This document shows positions 27,181-36,580 of a DNA stretch of 64,000 bases, one piece after another (the first letter of the stretch is position 1; every line of letters begins with the position of its first letter). Source of the DNA: ENR-C20 sp942493145 (GTDB lineage: Bacteria > Bacillota > Clostridia > Acetivibrionales > DTU013); contig OW818679.1 of NCBI GenBank assembly GCA_942493145.1, positions 434,001-498,000 of the forward strand, in the 5' to 3' direction. Below the pieces are notes generated by a model. The model searched no databases. It saw only the letters and a program-made list of their open reading frames with translations, and had not been told where the DNA came from. The position numbers were made by a program, and so were the translations under genes.

Positions 27181-28716
27181 ATGAAAAGGATTTTTAAAAC
27201 AACAATATGTATTTTAATAGCGACGGTTATGCTTCTGACAGCTCCAGCCGGCATTGTGCTGGCGAGGGAGGGCGATTCGGGCTATGAAGGAGGCATATCG
27301 AGCGGTGAAACAGCCGGAAAGACCATTTTCGATTATCAGGAGGTTTGCTTCATTACGGGTGAGCCCATTGTATTGAAAGGGACACTGAAAATAACAAAAC
27401 AGCTTAAATCGGACAAGATCACATCGACCTATACCTATACTCTGAAGAATATTGATAAAGGCGCGGCCCTCACAAGGATATTGTATTTTACGACAACACT
27501 AACAACCAAGGAAAACGGACAGATCGTTGAGACTACAGCCCTGACGAAAGCCGGTACCGAAACGATAAAAATCGGAGACACCACATATACCCTTAAGAAG
27601 GATTATGACTTTACCAGAACATGTCTGGTCGATCCGCAGCCTGCCGTAAATTATTACGCAGGTAACATATGGAGCAAAAAGGTATATACCACAGGGGCCA
27701 CAGCCTCGGGAGGGACGGTCACCATAGAGGCAACGGGCAGCTTTTATGGATATGACCAGTACTGGGGTACTACTGAATTCGAAAGTATAAACTATATTAT
27801 CGAAAGCGAGAAAAGGGAAAGCGGAGCGGCTGATAAATGGGGCGGTACCGCAAGGGTTAACCTGTCCTCCTCTACAACCAGGCAATTGAAGTATATTGAA
27901 AATGAGCCGGAGGAAATAAGCTTTGAAGGAGGTTACCTGCAGTCCCAATATAACCAGAACATTCTTGAATATTCCAGCAGGTTGCCAGAGTTTGATACAA
28001 AGGGCATTTCAACCGACAAGACGCAGAGCTACTCCGGAAGTCTCGAAATAGAGACATTCCCTGTTCAGACAAGGCTGCCGGCAACAGATCTCAGCAGCAT
28101 ACGTGGACATTGGGCGGAGGATGAGATAAAGCTGATGTTTGGCCTTGAAGTATACGGTGGAAGCGGGAGCAGCTTTAAACCTGACCAGTATATTACCAGA
28201 GCTGAGTTTGCAGCAGCTATTACAAAGGCGGCAAGGGAAGTGCCGGCAGACCCTGCCCTGGCATCCAGGGTCGCAACGACCAGAACAACGAAAAAAACTA
28301 CCGTAATATCGCCTTTTGATGACGTATCCATAGATAACATGTATTTCGAACAGATTAACAGCGCTTTTAAAAGAGGATTGATCGCCGGAAAGGGCGAGTA
28401 CACTTTCGGACCGAATGAAAGCATTACACTGGCTGATGCACTTACAATATTCATAAGGGCGTTGGGCCTTGAATCAATGGCACCTTCCCCTGTTGCCGTA
28501 ACAAGCTTCAGGGATAACGGCTCAATTCCTGCAAGCGCCAGGAATGCAGCCTATGTTGCTGAAAAGATAGGTTTGATACAGGGGGATACAAAAGGATATC
28601 TGAAACCAAATGAAAGACTGACAAAAGCCAGGACTGCAGTTTTAATCAAACGTCTCATTAATTATATGCAGGATGGATTGCAGGAAGAGTATGGAAGTCG
28701 CATGGTGAATTACTGA
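27181..28716 (+). CDS. S-layer homology domain surface protein, 511 aa
   Basis: ATG 27181 follows GGGGGA; a TTG 6 nt upstream is less likely. A signal peptide (TTICILIATVMLLTAPAGIV) precedes a beta-rich domain (about residues 40-300). The C-terminus has SLH modules: IRGHWAEDEIKLMFGLEVYG with FKPDQYITRAEFAAAITKA, a second with FGPNESITLADALTIFIRAL, and a third with LKPNERLTKARTAVLIKRL. The opposite placement of SLH modules to the upstream gene is notable: there they are N-terminal, here C-terminal. Both should sit on the cell wall surface. Confidence 0.88.
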   Translation: MKRIFKTTICILIATVMLLTAPAGIVLAREGDSGYEGGISSGETAGKTIFDYQEVCFITGEPIVLKGTLKITKQLKSDKITSTYTYTLKNIDKGAALTRILYFTTTLTTKENGQIVETTALTKAGTETIKIGDTTYTLKKDYDFTRTCLVDPQPAVNYYAGNIWSKKVYTTGATASGGTVTIEATGSFYGYDQYWGTTEFESINYIIESEKRESGAADKWGGTARVNLSSSTTRQLKYIENEPEEISFEGGYLQSQYNQNILEYSSRLPEFDTKGISTDKTQSYSGSLEIETFPVQTRLPATDLSSIRGHWAEDEIKLMFGLEVYGGSGSSFKPDQYITRAEFAAAITKAAREVPADPALASRVATTRTTKKTTVISPFDDVSIDNMYFEQINSAFKRGLIAGKGEYTFGPNESITLADALTIFIRALGLESMAPSPVAVTSFRDNGSIPASARNAAYVAEKIGLIQGDTKGYLKPNERLTKARTAVLIKRLINYMQDGLQEEYGSRMVNY

Positions 28717-28795
28717 TCTGACTCTTATGGTTGCATGGGATCAATTCCACAACTGCCCAAAAGTGTAACGTATTACAATATAAAAAAATGTTTTG

Positions 28796-28820
28796 AATAG
28801 GCGTAAAATTTACGCCTATT
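28796..28820 (+). terminator. Palindromic hairpin after the SLH gene pair
   Basis: AATAGGCGTAAA (28796-28807) pairs perfectly with TTTACGCCTATT (28809-28820). Only short T stretches follow. Confidence 0.6.
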
Positions 28821-28889
28821 GTAATTTGTTTGTGGTAGAATTATTTAGTCAGGGTTTAAAGCCTAATTGAATTATAAAGGGGAATATTT

Positions 28890-30404
28890 GTGAGACATTT
28901 TAGAAAACAGTCAATTAAAAAAATCACTCTGTCCGTGATCCTGGTTTTCTGTATTATCTTTTCACAAACTGCACTTATATACGCGGAGGCGGCTGTAGAA
29001 GCTGACACCGAGTATCTCAGAACAATTTTAGAATTTATTGATGATAAATATAAGGGAACACCGATTGATGATCAGCTTATGGAAGGTGCCCTCAGGGGGT
29101 TGTTTAACTCTCTTGATCCTTACAGTACATATTTTTCACCAGAAGAAGCAGAGGATTATTATAGCGCAGTCGGTGGTACATACTCCGGTATCGGAATTGT
29201 AATGGAACTTAGTGGCGAATATGTCGAGGTATCGAAGGTTTATGAAGATTCGCCTGCAGAACTGGCTGGATTACTGCAGTTGGATAAGATAGTAGAGGTA
29301 GATGGCACAAGTATGATTGGTAAAACCATTGAAGAAGTCCACTCTGCAATCGTAGGGGAGACTGGATCCAAGGTACAGATTGGTATTTCGAGAAAAGGCG
29401 CTGAAAGTACCATATATTTCGATTTGACCAGGGATGTCATAAAAGAAAACCCAATTACTTACATAATCAAAGATGAAGTAGGCTACATCAAACTGGCTAC
29501 GTTCAATTATCATACAGATACTTATCTGACTGAAGCGTTAAAAGCTATGGATGAAGCTGGGAAAACAGATATAATACTTGACCTCAGGGGCAACGGAGGA
29601 GGTATTGTAGAACAGGCAGTTGCTGTAGCCCAGAAATTTGTTACCAGTGGCCTTATAACCAAATTGGATTTCAAAGCTGACACATCTTCAATATATGAAG
29701 ATATTGAATATCGTTCTTACCTGTCACAATCCAAGTATAATCTTGTGGTACTGGTAGACGGTATGAGCGCCAGCGCATCAGAAATCCTGGCTGGAGCGAT
29801 ACAAGATACTGATGCCGGAACGATAGTAGGCAGCATTACCTATGGTAAGGGGAAATTTCAGGGGACTATACCACTACTGACACCTGAAGCGTATGCAAAA
29901 TACAAGCTGCAGCTCGGAATTGATGTTGTAGATGTAAATGACCTTTATTATAAATATGATATTGAGCCACTTGACAGTGAAATCATAGGATATGCAAAAA
30001 TTACACTCGGTTACTACTATACTCCCGATGGAAGAATGATCGACGAAACGGGAATACTACCTGATATATCAGTTGCCGATACCGCAGAGATTTTCGGTAT
30101 GGTACTGAGCGATGCGGAAAAACTTACAAAGACTGTAAAACCAGTTCTTAATGATCAGTGCTCTGATGTTTACAATGCAGAGTTGATACTGAAACTTTTG
30201 GGCTATAAAATTGATAAACCCGATACCTTGTTTGACGAAAACACATTAAATCAAATAAAGGCATTCCAGAAGGCTTCCGGGCTTTATGCTTACGGAGGAC
30301 TGGACTTTACAACACAAGGCAAGCTGAACAGTGCACTTGACGGAATAATGTTGAAATATGACATGCAATATGCAAAGGCTGTCGAAATATTAAGAGCAAA
30401 ATGA
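28890..30404 (+). CDS. ctpA: C-terminal processing protease (S41) with peptidoglycan-binding-like tail
   Basis: GTG 28890 follows AAAGGGGA. A signal/anchor segment (ITLSVILVFCIIFSQTALI) is followed by the N-terminal helical region, a PDZ domain (GIGIVMELSGEYVEVSKVYE... VDGTSMIGKTIEEV), and the S41 core with DLRGNGGGIVEQAV, the nucleophile Ser in MSASASEILAGA (about residue 295) and the general-base Lys in GKGKFQG (about 320). The last 80 residues (LILKLLGYKIDKPDTLFDEN... IKAFQKASGL) resemble a PG_binding_1 module, which would keep it at the wall. CtpA/CtpB proteases process exported and sporulation proteins; the substrate here is unknown. Confidence 0.92.
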   Translation: MRHFRKQSIKKITLSVILVFCIIFSQTALIYAEAAVEADTEYLRTILEFIDDKYKGTPIDDQLMEGALRGLFNSLDPYSTYFSPEEAEDYYSAVGGTYSGIGIVMELSGEYVEVSKVYEDSPAELAGLLQLDKIVEVDGTSMIGKTIEEVHSAIVGETGSKVQIGISRKGAESTIYFDLTRDVIKENPITYIIKDEVGYIKLATFNYHTDTYLTEALKAMDEAGKTDIILDLRGNGGGIVEQAVAVAQKFVTSGLITKLDFKADTSSIYEDIEYRSYLSQSKYNLVVLVDGMSASASEILAGAIQDTDAGTIVGSITYGKGKFQGTIPLLTPEAYAKYKLQLGIDVVDVNDLYYKYDIEPLDSEIIGYAKITLGYYYTPDGRMIDETGILPDISVADTAEIFGMVLSDAEKLTKTVKPVLNDQCSDVYNAELILKLLGYKIDKPDTLFDENTLNQIKAFQKASGLYAYGGLDFTTQGKLNSALDGIMLKYDMQYAKAVEILRAK

Positions 30405-30434
30405 AAATTTGATTTTTTATGTCATGTTATGCTA

Positions 30435-30463
30435 TTGACACAGTTAAGTGACAAATATAAAAT
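30435..30463 (+). promoter_or_regulatory. Sigma-A promoter for pyrG
   Basis: TTGACA (30435-30440) and TAAAAT (30458-30463) are 17 bp apart, 36 nt before the pyrG start. Confidence 0.7.
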
Positions 30464-30498
30464 TATAAAGGTTATTCAAAAAATCGGAGGATTAAATC

Positions 30499-32106
30499 AT
30501 GTCTGTTAAGTACATATTCGTCACTGGCGGGGTTGTTTCGGGTCTTGGAAAAGGCATCACTGCTGCATCACTTGGGAGATTGCTGAAGGCGAGAGGCCTT
30601 CATGTGACCATCCAGAAATTTGACCCATACATCAATGTTGATCCTGGAACGATGAGCCCATACCAGCATGGGGAAGTGTACGTCACCGAGGATGGTGCGG
30701 AAACAGACCTTGACCTTGGCCATTACGAAAGATTTATTGATGAAAACCTGAACAAGAACAGCAATGTAACAACTGGCAAAATTTATTTTTCAATCCTCAG
30801 CAAGGAGAGAAAAGGGGATTTTCTTGGAGCTACCGTTCAGGTCATCCCACATGTCACCAATGAAATAAAAGACAGGATATTCAGGGTAGGCAAATCAAAC
30901 CATACCGATGTAGTGATCACAGAAATCGGTGGAACCGTCGGCGACATGGAGAGCCTGCCATTCCTTGAAGCCATCAGGCAGGTGGCATTTGAGATAGGAA
31001 AAGAAAATGTAATGTATATACATGTTACACTCATACCTTATCTGAGCAAGTCGGAAGAACTCAAGACCAAACCGACGCAGCACAGCGTCAAGGAGTTGAG
31101 CAGCAACGGCATTCAGCCCGATGTTATTGTGTGCAGGACGGAAAAACAGCTGTCCAAGGATATCAAGGACAAGATCGGCTTATTCTGCAATATAACCGGA
31201 AAAGGTGTCATTCAGAATCTGGATGCCGAAATACTTTATGAAGTGCCGCTTATGCTTGAGAAGGAAGGACTGGCGGATATAGTCTGCAGCAGGCTCAACC
31301 TGGATTGCCATGCACCGGATTTGACAGAATGGCAGGAGATGGTTGACAGGCAGAAAAATTTGAAAGAATCAGTTACTATTGCGCTTGTCGGAAAATACGT
31401 GGAGCTTCACGATGCATACCTTAGTGTGGTAGAGGCTTTGAAGCACGGAGGTATTGCCAATAACGCCGATGTGAAGATAAAATGGGTCAACTCAGAGTAT
31501 GTAGATGAAAAGAACCTTTCCGAGAGGCTTTCCGATGTAGATGGTATACTTGTTCCGGGCGGTTTCGGAGACAGAGGTATCGAAGGAAAGATCCTCGCAG
31601 CAGGTTATGCCAGGCAGAACAAGGTTCCGTATTTTGGCATATGTCTGGGAATGCAGATGGCGGTTGTTGAATTTGCAAGGAACGTCTGTAAGTTTGAGGA
31701 TGCACACAGTTCGGAATTCAACAGTGACTGCGCTTATCCTGTCATTGACCTGATGCCGGAGCAAAGGGATATAGACGAAATGGGCGGAACAATGAGGCTT
31801 GGAACATATCCTTGCAAAATCTCGGAAGATACCCGGACCTTTGGTATCTATAACGATGAGCTGATTTATGAAAGACACAGGCATAGGTATGAATTCAACA
31901 ATGAATACAGAGATACATTGATTTCAAAGGGTTTAAAGCTTGTAGGGCTTTCACCCAGCGAGAGGTTGGTTGAGATAGTTGAGTTGCCGGATCATCCCTG
32001 GTTCATCGGTGTGCAGTTCCATCCGGAATTCAAATCAAGGCCAAACAGACCGCATCCGTTGTTCAAGGATTTCATCAGGGCTTCTGTGGAGTTTCAGAAG
32101 AAGTAG
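30499..32106 (+). CDS. pyrG: CTP synthase
   Basis: The 535-residue enzyme converts UTP to CTP using glutamine. The synthetase domain starts with YIFVTGGVVSGLGKGITAAS (P-loop-like), then KFDPYINVDPGTMSPYQHGE. The C-terminal class I glutamine amidotransferase has GICLGMQMAVVEFARN with the nucleophile Cys, and HPEFKSRP with His and Glu of the triad. ATG 30499 follows CGGAGG. The gene is complete, has its own promoter and ends at a hairpin shared with the convergent gene. Confidence 0.97.
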   Translation: MSVKYIFVTGGVVSGLGKGITAASLGRLLKARGLHVTIQKFDPYINVDPGTMSPYQHGEVYVTEDGAETDLDLGHYERFIDENLNKNSNVTTGKIYFSILSKERKGDFLGATVQVIPHVTNEIKDRIFRVGKSNHTDVVITEIGGTVGDMESLPFLEAIRQVAFEIGKENVMYIHVTLIPYLSKSEELKTKPTQHSVKELSSNGIQPDVIVCRTEKQLSKDIKDKIGLFCNITGKGVIQNLDAEILYEVPLMLEKEGLADIVCSRLNLDCHAPDLTEWQEMVDRQKNLKESVTIALVGKYVELHDAYLSVVEALKHGGIANNADVKIKWVNSEYVDEKNLSERLSDVDGILVPGGFGDRGIEGKILAAGYARQNKVPYFGICLGMQMAVVEFARNVCKFEDAHSSEFNSDCAYPVIDLMPEQRDIDEMGGTMRLGTYPCKISEDTRTFGIYNDELIYERHRHRYEFNNEYRDTLISKGLKLVGLSPSERLVEIVELPDHPWFIGVQFHPEFKSRPNRPHPLFKDFIRASVEFQKK

Positions 32107-32158
32107 CAGGCAGGTAGCCACGGCAGTCAGGTAATATAGCAGCAGTTCAGCCATAGTC

Positions 32159-32193
32159 AAAAGCCGAAGGGGTTCGATGCCTCTGAGGCTTTT
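32159..32193. terminator. Bidirectional terminator between pyrG and the DUF3795 gene
   Basis: AAAAGCC (32159-32165) pairs with GGCTTTT (32187-32193), with an inner GG/CC. It serves two convergent genes. Confidence 0.65.
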
Positions 32194-32195
32194 CT

Positions 32196-32600
32196 TCATC
32201 TGTACGCAGCATTACAATTCTGGCAGCTGCTTCTGTGTACACATAGCACTGAAGCGCATTTGCCGCATACCCACTTTTCATTCTCCGAATTAATGAATTC
32301 TGTCATACCATTTTTGCTGATTCGAGACAGGTTCTCAATCAAACTAATCTTATAATTTTCAATATATCTTTTATCCAGGCGTTTCAGCCTTGTGCAGGGG
32401 AACTTGCGACATTCAAAGCAATAGACAGAGCCAGTTTCTTCATGCCCGGAACAGAGCTTGATACTGCACTTTATGCAATGTGGGGGCTTATACTTGCTGG
32501 ATAAAAGGCAACCGCAGCATTTGTTCCTTTCGCTTAAGTAAGCAAGGCAAATACCACAGTTTATGCCACATGGAGCGATTAAATTATCTTCGAATTCCAT
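32196..32600 (-). CDS. DUF3795 cysteine-rich protein
   Basis: ATG 32600 follows AGGAGGT on the minus strand. The 134-residue protein begins MEFEDNLIAPCGINCGICLA, the DUF3795 signature, and carries many CxxC pairs (CCGC, HCIKC, CFEC, CGKC, CQNC) that suggest bound zinc or an iron-sulfur centre. The gene stands alone and convergent with pyrG. The molecular role of the family is not established. Confidence 0.85.
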   Translation of the reverse strand: MEFEDNLIAPCGINCGICLAYLSERNKCCGCLLSSKYKPPHCIKCSIKLCSGHEETGSVYCFECRKFPCTRLKRLDKRYIENYKISLIENLSRISKNGMTEFINSENEKWVCGKCASVLCVHRSSCQNCNAAYR

Positions 32601-32784
32601 TCTATTTACCTCCTGTGATGATAATACCAAATTTTAGAAATGTTTAAAACCCACTTCGTTTATAAAATGCATGAAGAATATAAAGTTAAGTGCAAAATGA
32701 ACCATGCTAAAAGCATAATGTATAAAAACCACCAATTGAGGCAATGATTAAATTGATTGTATATAAAGCTCAGGGGGGTTTCAA

Positions 32785-33465
32785 ATGAAAAGAATCAAAA
32801 AAATACTGCCGTTCATTATAATTATTGGAATAACTATATCGTCATATGGCGTAGTGTATCTTAACGCATACTCCGAAAGAGTCAACAATGAGCTGGCGAC
32901 AAATATAATAAGGCTGCATGTGTTGGCAAACAGTGATTCGGAAGAGGATCAGAAGCTGAAACTGGAAGTCAGGGACAGAATTCTGGAATTCATGCAGGTT
33001 AAATTAACGGATTCTAAAGACATAGAAGAAAGCAGGTCCATAATAATTCAAAACCAGGAGCTGATAAGAGAGCTTGCCCTGAAAGAAATCAAGGAAGAGG
33101 GCAAGGGTTATGATGTAAAAGTGGCCCTTGGCAATTATCCATTCCCTACAAAGGATTATGGAGATATTGCACTCCCCGCCGGTATGTATGATGCACTTCG
33201 TGTTTCGATAGGCAAAGGCGAGGGAGCAAACTGGTGGTGTGTGCTTTTTCCGCCGCTTTGCTTTGTAGATGTAACACACGGGGAAATCTCCCCGGCTGCG
33301 AGGGAAAAATTGAAAAACGCCTTAAACGAGGAGGAATATAAGATTATTGCATCTGCGGATACGGAGGAGGATATTCCAATCGTTATTAAATTTAAAATTG
33401 TAGAAATTTTTCAAGATTCCAAAATCAAATTTGCAGGACTGATGGACGGTATATTCGGCCCGTGA
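32785..33465 (+). CDS. spoIIR: Stage II sporulation protein R
   Basis: ATG 32785 follows GGGGGG. The 226-residue protein has an N-terminal signal/anchor (ILPFIIIIGITISSYGVVYL) and the SpoIIR signatures NIIRLHVLANSDSEEDQKLK, LGNYPFPTKDYG, LPAGMYDALRVSIG and NWWCVLFPPLCFVD. SpoIIR is secreted by the forespore and triggers SpoIIGA to activate sigma-E in the mother cell. In Bacillus it depends on sigma-F; GTATA at 32720 and GG at 32740 give only a weak sigma-F-like candidate. Confidence 0.95.
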   Translation: MKRIKKILPFIIIIGITISSYGVVYLNAYSERVNNELATNIIRLHVLANSDSEEDQKLKLEVRDRILEFMQVKLTDSKDIEESRSIIIQNQELIRELALKEIKEEGKGYDVKVALGNYPFPTKDYGDIALPAGMYDALRVSIGKGEGANWWCVLFPPLCFVDVTHGEISPAAREKLKNALNEEEYKIIASADTEEDIPIVIKFKIVEIFQDSKIKFAGLMDGIFGP

Positions 33466-33496
33466 GTGTTACTTAAAAAATACTTATAATACCATA

Positions 33497-33532
33497 AATA
33501 CAAGCATGTGCCATACAACATGCTTGTATTTT
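33497..33532 (+). terminator. Terminator after spoIIR
   Basis: AATACAAGCATGT (33497-33509) pairs perfectly with ACATGCTTGTATT (33518-33530). Confidence 0.8.
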
Positions 33533-33626
33533 AATTTGCTTGACTCTATAAGGGTTCTTATGTATAATTTTAGCTAATATTTTTTTCTGACCTTTAACAG
33601 CCAAATAACAAAGGAGGTAAAATGTT

Positions 33627-35129
33627 ATGGCTTTTTATTACAATGAACCCTCAAGAACTTTTAATGAATATCTCTTGCTGCCAAATCTGACTACCAAGGC
33701 ATGCACTCCTGATAATATCAACCTGCAGACACCTATAGTAAGGTTCAGTAAAGGTGAAAGCTCATCGATAAAAATCAATATTCCGATGGTTTCCGCAATA
33801 ATGCAGGCTGTATCCGATTCAAACCTGGCAATAGAGTTGGCCAGATGCGGAGGATTGGCCTTTGTTTATGTCTCCCAGCCAATTGATCAGCAGGCTGAGA
33901 TGGTGCGTAAAGTAAAAAAATACAAGGCAGGTTTTGTTGTCAGCGATTCAAATCTGAAGCCCGACGATACACTCGGGGAAGTGCTTCAAATCAAGGAGAG
34001 GACAGGTCACTCCACGATTGCGATAACGGAGGACGGCACTTCTACAGGTAAGCTTTTAGGGCTTGTTACCAGCAGGGACTACAGGATCAGCCGTACACCC
34101 TCCGAAACAAAGATTCATGAATTCATGACACCTTTTTCCTCCCTCATATATGGTGAAGAGGGAATCACGCTCAGCGAAGCCAATGATATGATATGGGACC
34201 ATAAGCTAAACTGTCTGCCTATAATAGACAAGAATCAAAACCTGATTTACATGGTTTTCAGAAAGGATTATGACAGCCACAAGGAGCATCCAATCGAACT
34301 TCTCGACGCAAACAAGAGCCTTCTGGTTGGTGCAGGAATAAACACAAGGGACTACATGGAACGTGTTCCTGCCCTTGTTGACGCCGGAGTTGACATTATG
34401 TGCATCGACTCTTCCGATGGGTATACCGAATATCAGAAGGAAACCCTGGAATGGGTGAAGAAGGAGTATGGCGGAACTGCAAAGGTCGGCGGCGGTAATG
34501 TTGTTGACAAGGAAGGCTTTCTGTACCTTGTTGAGGCAGGAGCTGATTTTGTAAAGGTAGGTGTCGGTGGCGGATCCATATGCATCACGAGGGAACAGAA
34601 GGGCATTGGAAGAGGACAGGCAACTGCGCTGATTGAGGTTTCCAAGGCAAGGGATGAATATTACAAGGAGACCGGCATATACATTCCTATCTGCTCTGAC
34701 GGCGGTATCGTACACGACTATCATATGACACTGGCACTTTCCATGGGAGCTAATTTTGTCATGCTGGGCAGGTATTTTGCAAGATTTGACGAAAGCCCGA
34801 CAAGGAAAATGAAGGTTGGCAACAACTACGTAAAGGAATATTGGGGCGAAGGTTCTAACAGGGCAAGGAACTGGCAGAGGTATGACTTTGGTGGCAAGCA
34901 GAAGATGGATTTTGAAGAAGGCGTAGACTCATATGTGCCATATGCAGGCAAGATGAAAGACAATTTGGATATAACGATCAGCAAGATGAAGTCCACAATG
35001 TGTACCTGCGGGGCATGCACACTTGATGAGCTCCATAGCAAGGCAAGGATGACCCTTGTCTCCTCAACCAGCATAATTGAGGGCGGAGCTCATGACGTTA
35101 TCCTTAAGGAAAGCGAAACTTCAGTATAG
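33627..35129 (+). CDS. guaB: IMP dehydrogenase
   Basis: The 500-residue enzyme oxidises IMP to XMP, the committed step of GMP synthesis. Seen: NIPMVSAIMQAVSDSNLAIE, a CBS pair around residues 100-220 (SRDYR, MVFRKDYDSH), VDIMCIDSSDG, and the catalytic-cysteine loop GGGSICITREQKGIGRGQ. The active-site flap contains RARNWQRYDFG. ATG 33627 follows AAAGGAGGT. The sequence resembles a clostridial form with CITRE instead of the common CTTR. It is intact, with its own terminator-bounded unit. Confidence 0.93.
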   Translation: MAFYYNEPSRTFNEYLLLPNLTTKACTPDNINLQTPIVRFSKGESSSIKINIPMVSAIMQAVSDSNLAIELARCGGLAFVYVSQPIDQQAEMVRKVKKYKAGFVVSDSNLKPDDTLGEVLQIKERTGHSTIAITEDGTSTGKLLGLVTSRDYRISRTPSETKIHEFMTPFSSLIYGEEGITLSEANDMIWDHKLNCLPIIDKNQNLIYMVFRKDYDSHKEHPIELLDANKSLLVGAGINTRDYMERVPALVDAGVDIMCIDSSDGYTEYQKETLEWVKKEYGGTAKVGGGNVVDKEGFLYLVEAGADFVKVGVGGGSICITREQKGIGRGQATALIEVSKARDEYYKETGIYIPICSDGGIVHDYHMTLALSMGANFVMLGRYFARFDESPTRKMKVGNNYVKEYWGEGSNRARNWQRYDFGGKQKMDFEEGVDSYVPYAGKMKDNLDITISKMKSTMCTCGACTLDELHSKARMTLVSSTSIIEGGAHDVILKESETSV

Positions 35130-35136
35130 CAAGTAA

Positions 35137-35203
35137 TATGTAGAGGATAGAATGAATACTTAGAGTATTGAATGAATATGTGGAGTATAAAAGGAATACG
35201 TGA
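35137..35203. repeat. Degenerate ~21-bp tandem repeat downstream of guaB
   Basis: Three imperfect units share GTAGAGGATAGAATGAATAC-like sequence (for example TTAGAGTATTGAATGAATA). It lies immediately after the guaB stop. Confidence 0.6.
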
Positions 35204-35227
35204 CCGGTAACCGAAATACTATTATTA

Positions 35228-36280
35228 ATGAAACGAAACTATCGGATACGACATATGGCCTCAATACTCTTTATACTGCCTTCGGAACCAAAGGCTTACA
35301 TTAAAAAGAAGCTAAGAGAAAGCCTGACAGAGTATCTTTTCATGAAGAATATCTTCAAGAGAAGGATTGCTGCCAGGCTTTTTATTTTTATAAACAGGAA
35401 GCTCTTCAATAATGGAATTTCCGAAGTGATAACAGGTTATACGGATCCCTTGCTTATCATGCGGCTACCTTTAGATCTGGAACGATTAAAACGCTTTAAT
35501 ATAAACCTCCTCCAGGATTTCCTGGATAAAATCTGTACTGCAAGGGGTGTCGCGGGGATAATTCTTCCCACTGCACTGCGAAGGATTATTAACAGGGACC
35601 AGAGAGATTTACAGCCTGATTATGGGAAACTACTCGTGAAAGCATTACTGATTAATATCCTTAAAGAAATTTACGAAAAAAACGGAGTGAAATTGGGGTC
35701 CATAGACACTTCAATACTACACGGTGGCAATCATCAGGAACTGCTTGCCTGTTTAAAGAATATTGAACCGGAAATGAAATATGTCACTATTGTATATAAC
35801 GATAGAGAGGAATTAACGGGAGTGATTAAGGAATTTACAGAGGAGACCGGGCTGTCGGTTGGGATATTGAATGACGGGGCAGAAGCCATTATCAACAGTA
35901 AGCTGATTATAAGCTTTGTTACTCCCTCAGAGGTTCAGGATGCAAGACTCAGGCATGGTTCGGTATTTTTAAATCTAAATATGGAAAAGGCAGTTGGTCT
36001 CCGGGGCGGCGGCACCGTAATAAACGGTGTGTTCTACTGCCTTTCAGAAAGTTATTTAAGAAAACTGCCGGTCGGGATTATGAGTAGCTTCAGGAAAGAT
36101 GAAATATCTGAAATTATTCTATGCAGCTGCATGGGAAATGAGGGGAGTGAATTTGGAGGGGTTGGTATGACAGAATCAGGACAAATGGAAGCGCTGAGAA
36201 AGGCCTTCGTTGAAACTGGGTGCAGGATTACAGGCTTTATGGGTAGAAAGGGCAGGATTGAACTTCCAAGATTAATGTGA
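35228..36280 (+). CDS. Unrecognised protein with possible Rossmann-like C-terminal half, 350 aa
   Basis: I do not recognise this family. The N-terminal part is basic (KKKLRESLTEYLFMKNIFKR). The middle reads VAGIILPTALRRII. The second half alternates strands and helices (KYVTIVYNDREELTGVIKEF, SKLIISFVTPSEVQDARL, GSVFLNLNMEKAVGL), reminiscent of a nucleotide-binding Rossmann fold of the kind in glutamyl-tRNA reductase or shikimate dehydrogenase. No classic GxGxxG is seen. The start is uncertain: ATG 35228 lacks a clear ribosome binding site and ATG 35255 is an option. Codon use resembles its neighbours. Confidence 0.65.
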   Translation: MKRNYRIRHMASILFILPSEPKAYIKKKLRESLTEYLFMKNIFKRRIAARLFIFINRKLFNNGISEVITGYTDPLLIMRLPLDLERLKRFNINLLQDFLDKICTARGVAGIILPTALRRIINRDQRDLQPDYGKLLVKALLINILKEIYEKNGVKLGSIDTSILHGGNHQELLACLKNIEPEMKYVTIVYNDREELTGVIKEFTEETGLSVGILNDGAEAIINSKLIISFVTPSEVQDARLRHGSVFLNLNMEKAVGLRGGGTVINGVFYCLSESYLRKLPVGIMSSFRKDEISEIILCSCMGNEGSEFGGVGMTESGQMEALRKAFVETGCRITGFMGRKGRIELPRLM

Positions 36281-36306
36281 CCCTGACTATTTCTGGTTAA
36301 TTGTCA

Positions 36307-36384
36307 GATTACCTTTGGGATTACCTTTGGGATTACCTTTGGGATTACCTTTGGATCACCTTTGGGGTTGCAGATTACCTTTGG
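36307..36384. repeat. 12-bp tandem repeat upstream of greA
   Basis: GATTACCTTTGG occurs four times in perfect tandem (36307-36354), then a degenerate copy, then once more at 36373-36384. It ends 5 bp before the greA -35 box. Confidence 0.9.
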
Positions 36385-36389
36385 GTTGC

Positions 36390-36418
36390 TTGACAAGGCA
36401 GAGTTTGTATTCTATAAT
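36390..36418 (+). promoter_or_regulatory. Consensus sigma-A promoter for greA
   Basis: TTGACA (36390-36395), 17 bp, TATAAT (36413-36418): a perfect match. It implies a 5' leader of about 155 nt before greA, which contains a small GCACTG/CAGTGC hairpin (about 36455 and 36471). Confidence 0.85.
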
Positions 36419-36580
36419 AGTAAAAAAATCAAGATAATGTTTTGTGTTAGCAAGCACTGTTATAACTTTCCAGTGCTATTTATATTTTTTCTGCAATTTA
36501 AATACAATTAAGAGCAGAATAAATGTGCATCAGGTTCATATATTTTAAACACAAAATTATTTGTAAAGGAGAGGCTTCAA

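Noticed and set aside
30405..30498. Pyrimidine-responsive attenuator ahead of pyrG
   Set aside because: Only a 36-nt leader follows the promoter, with no terminator hairpin or initial G run of the kind needed for reiterative transcription.
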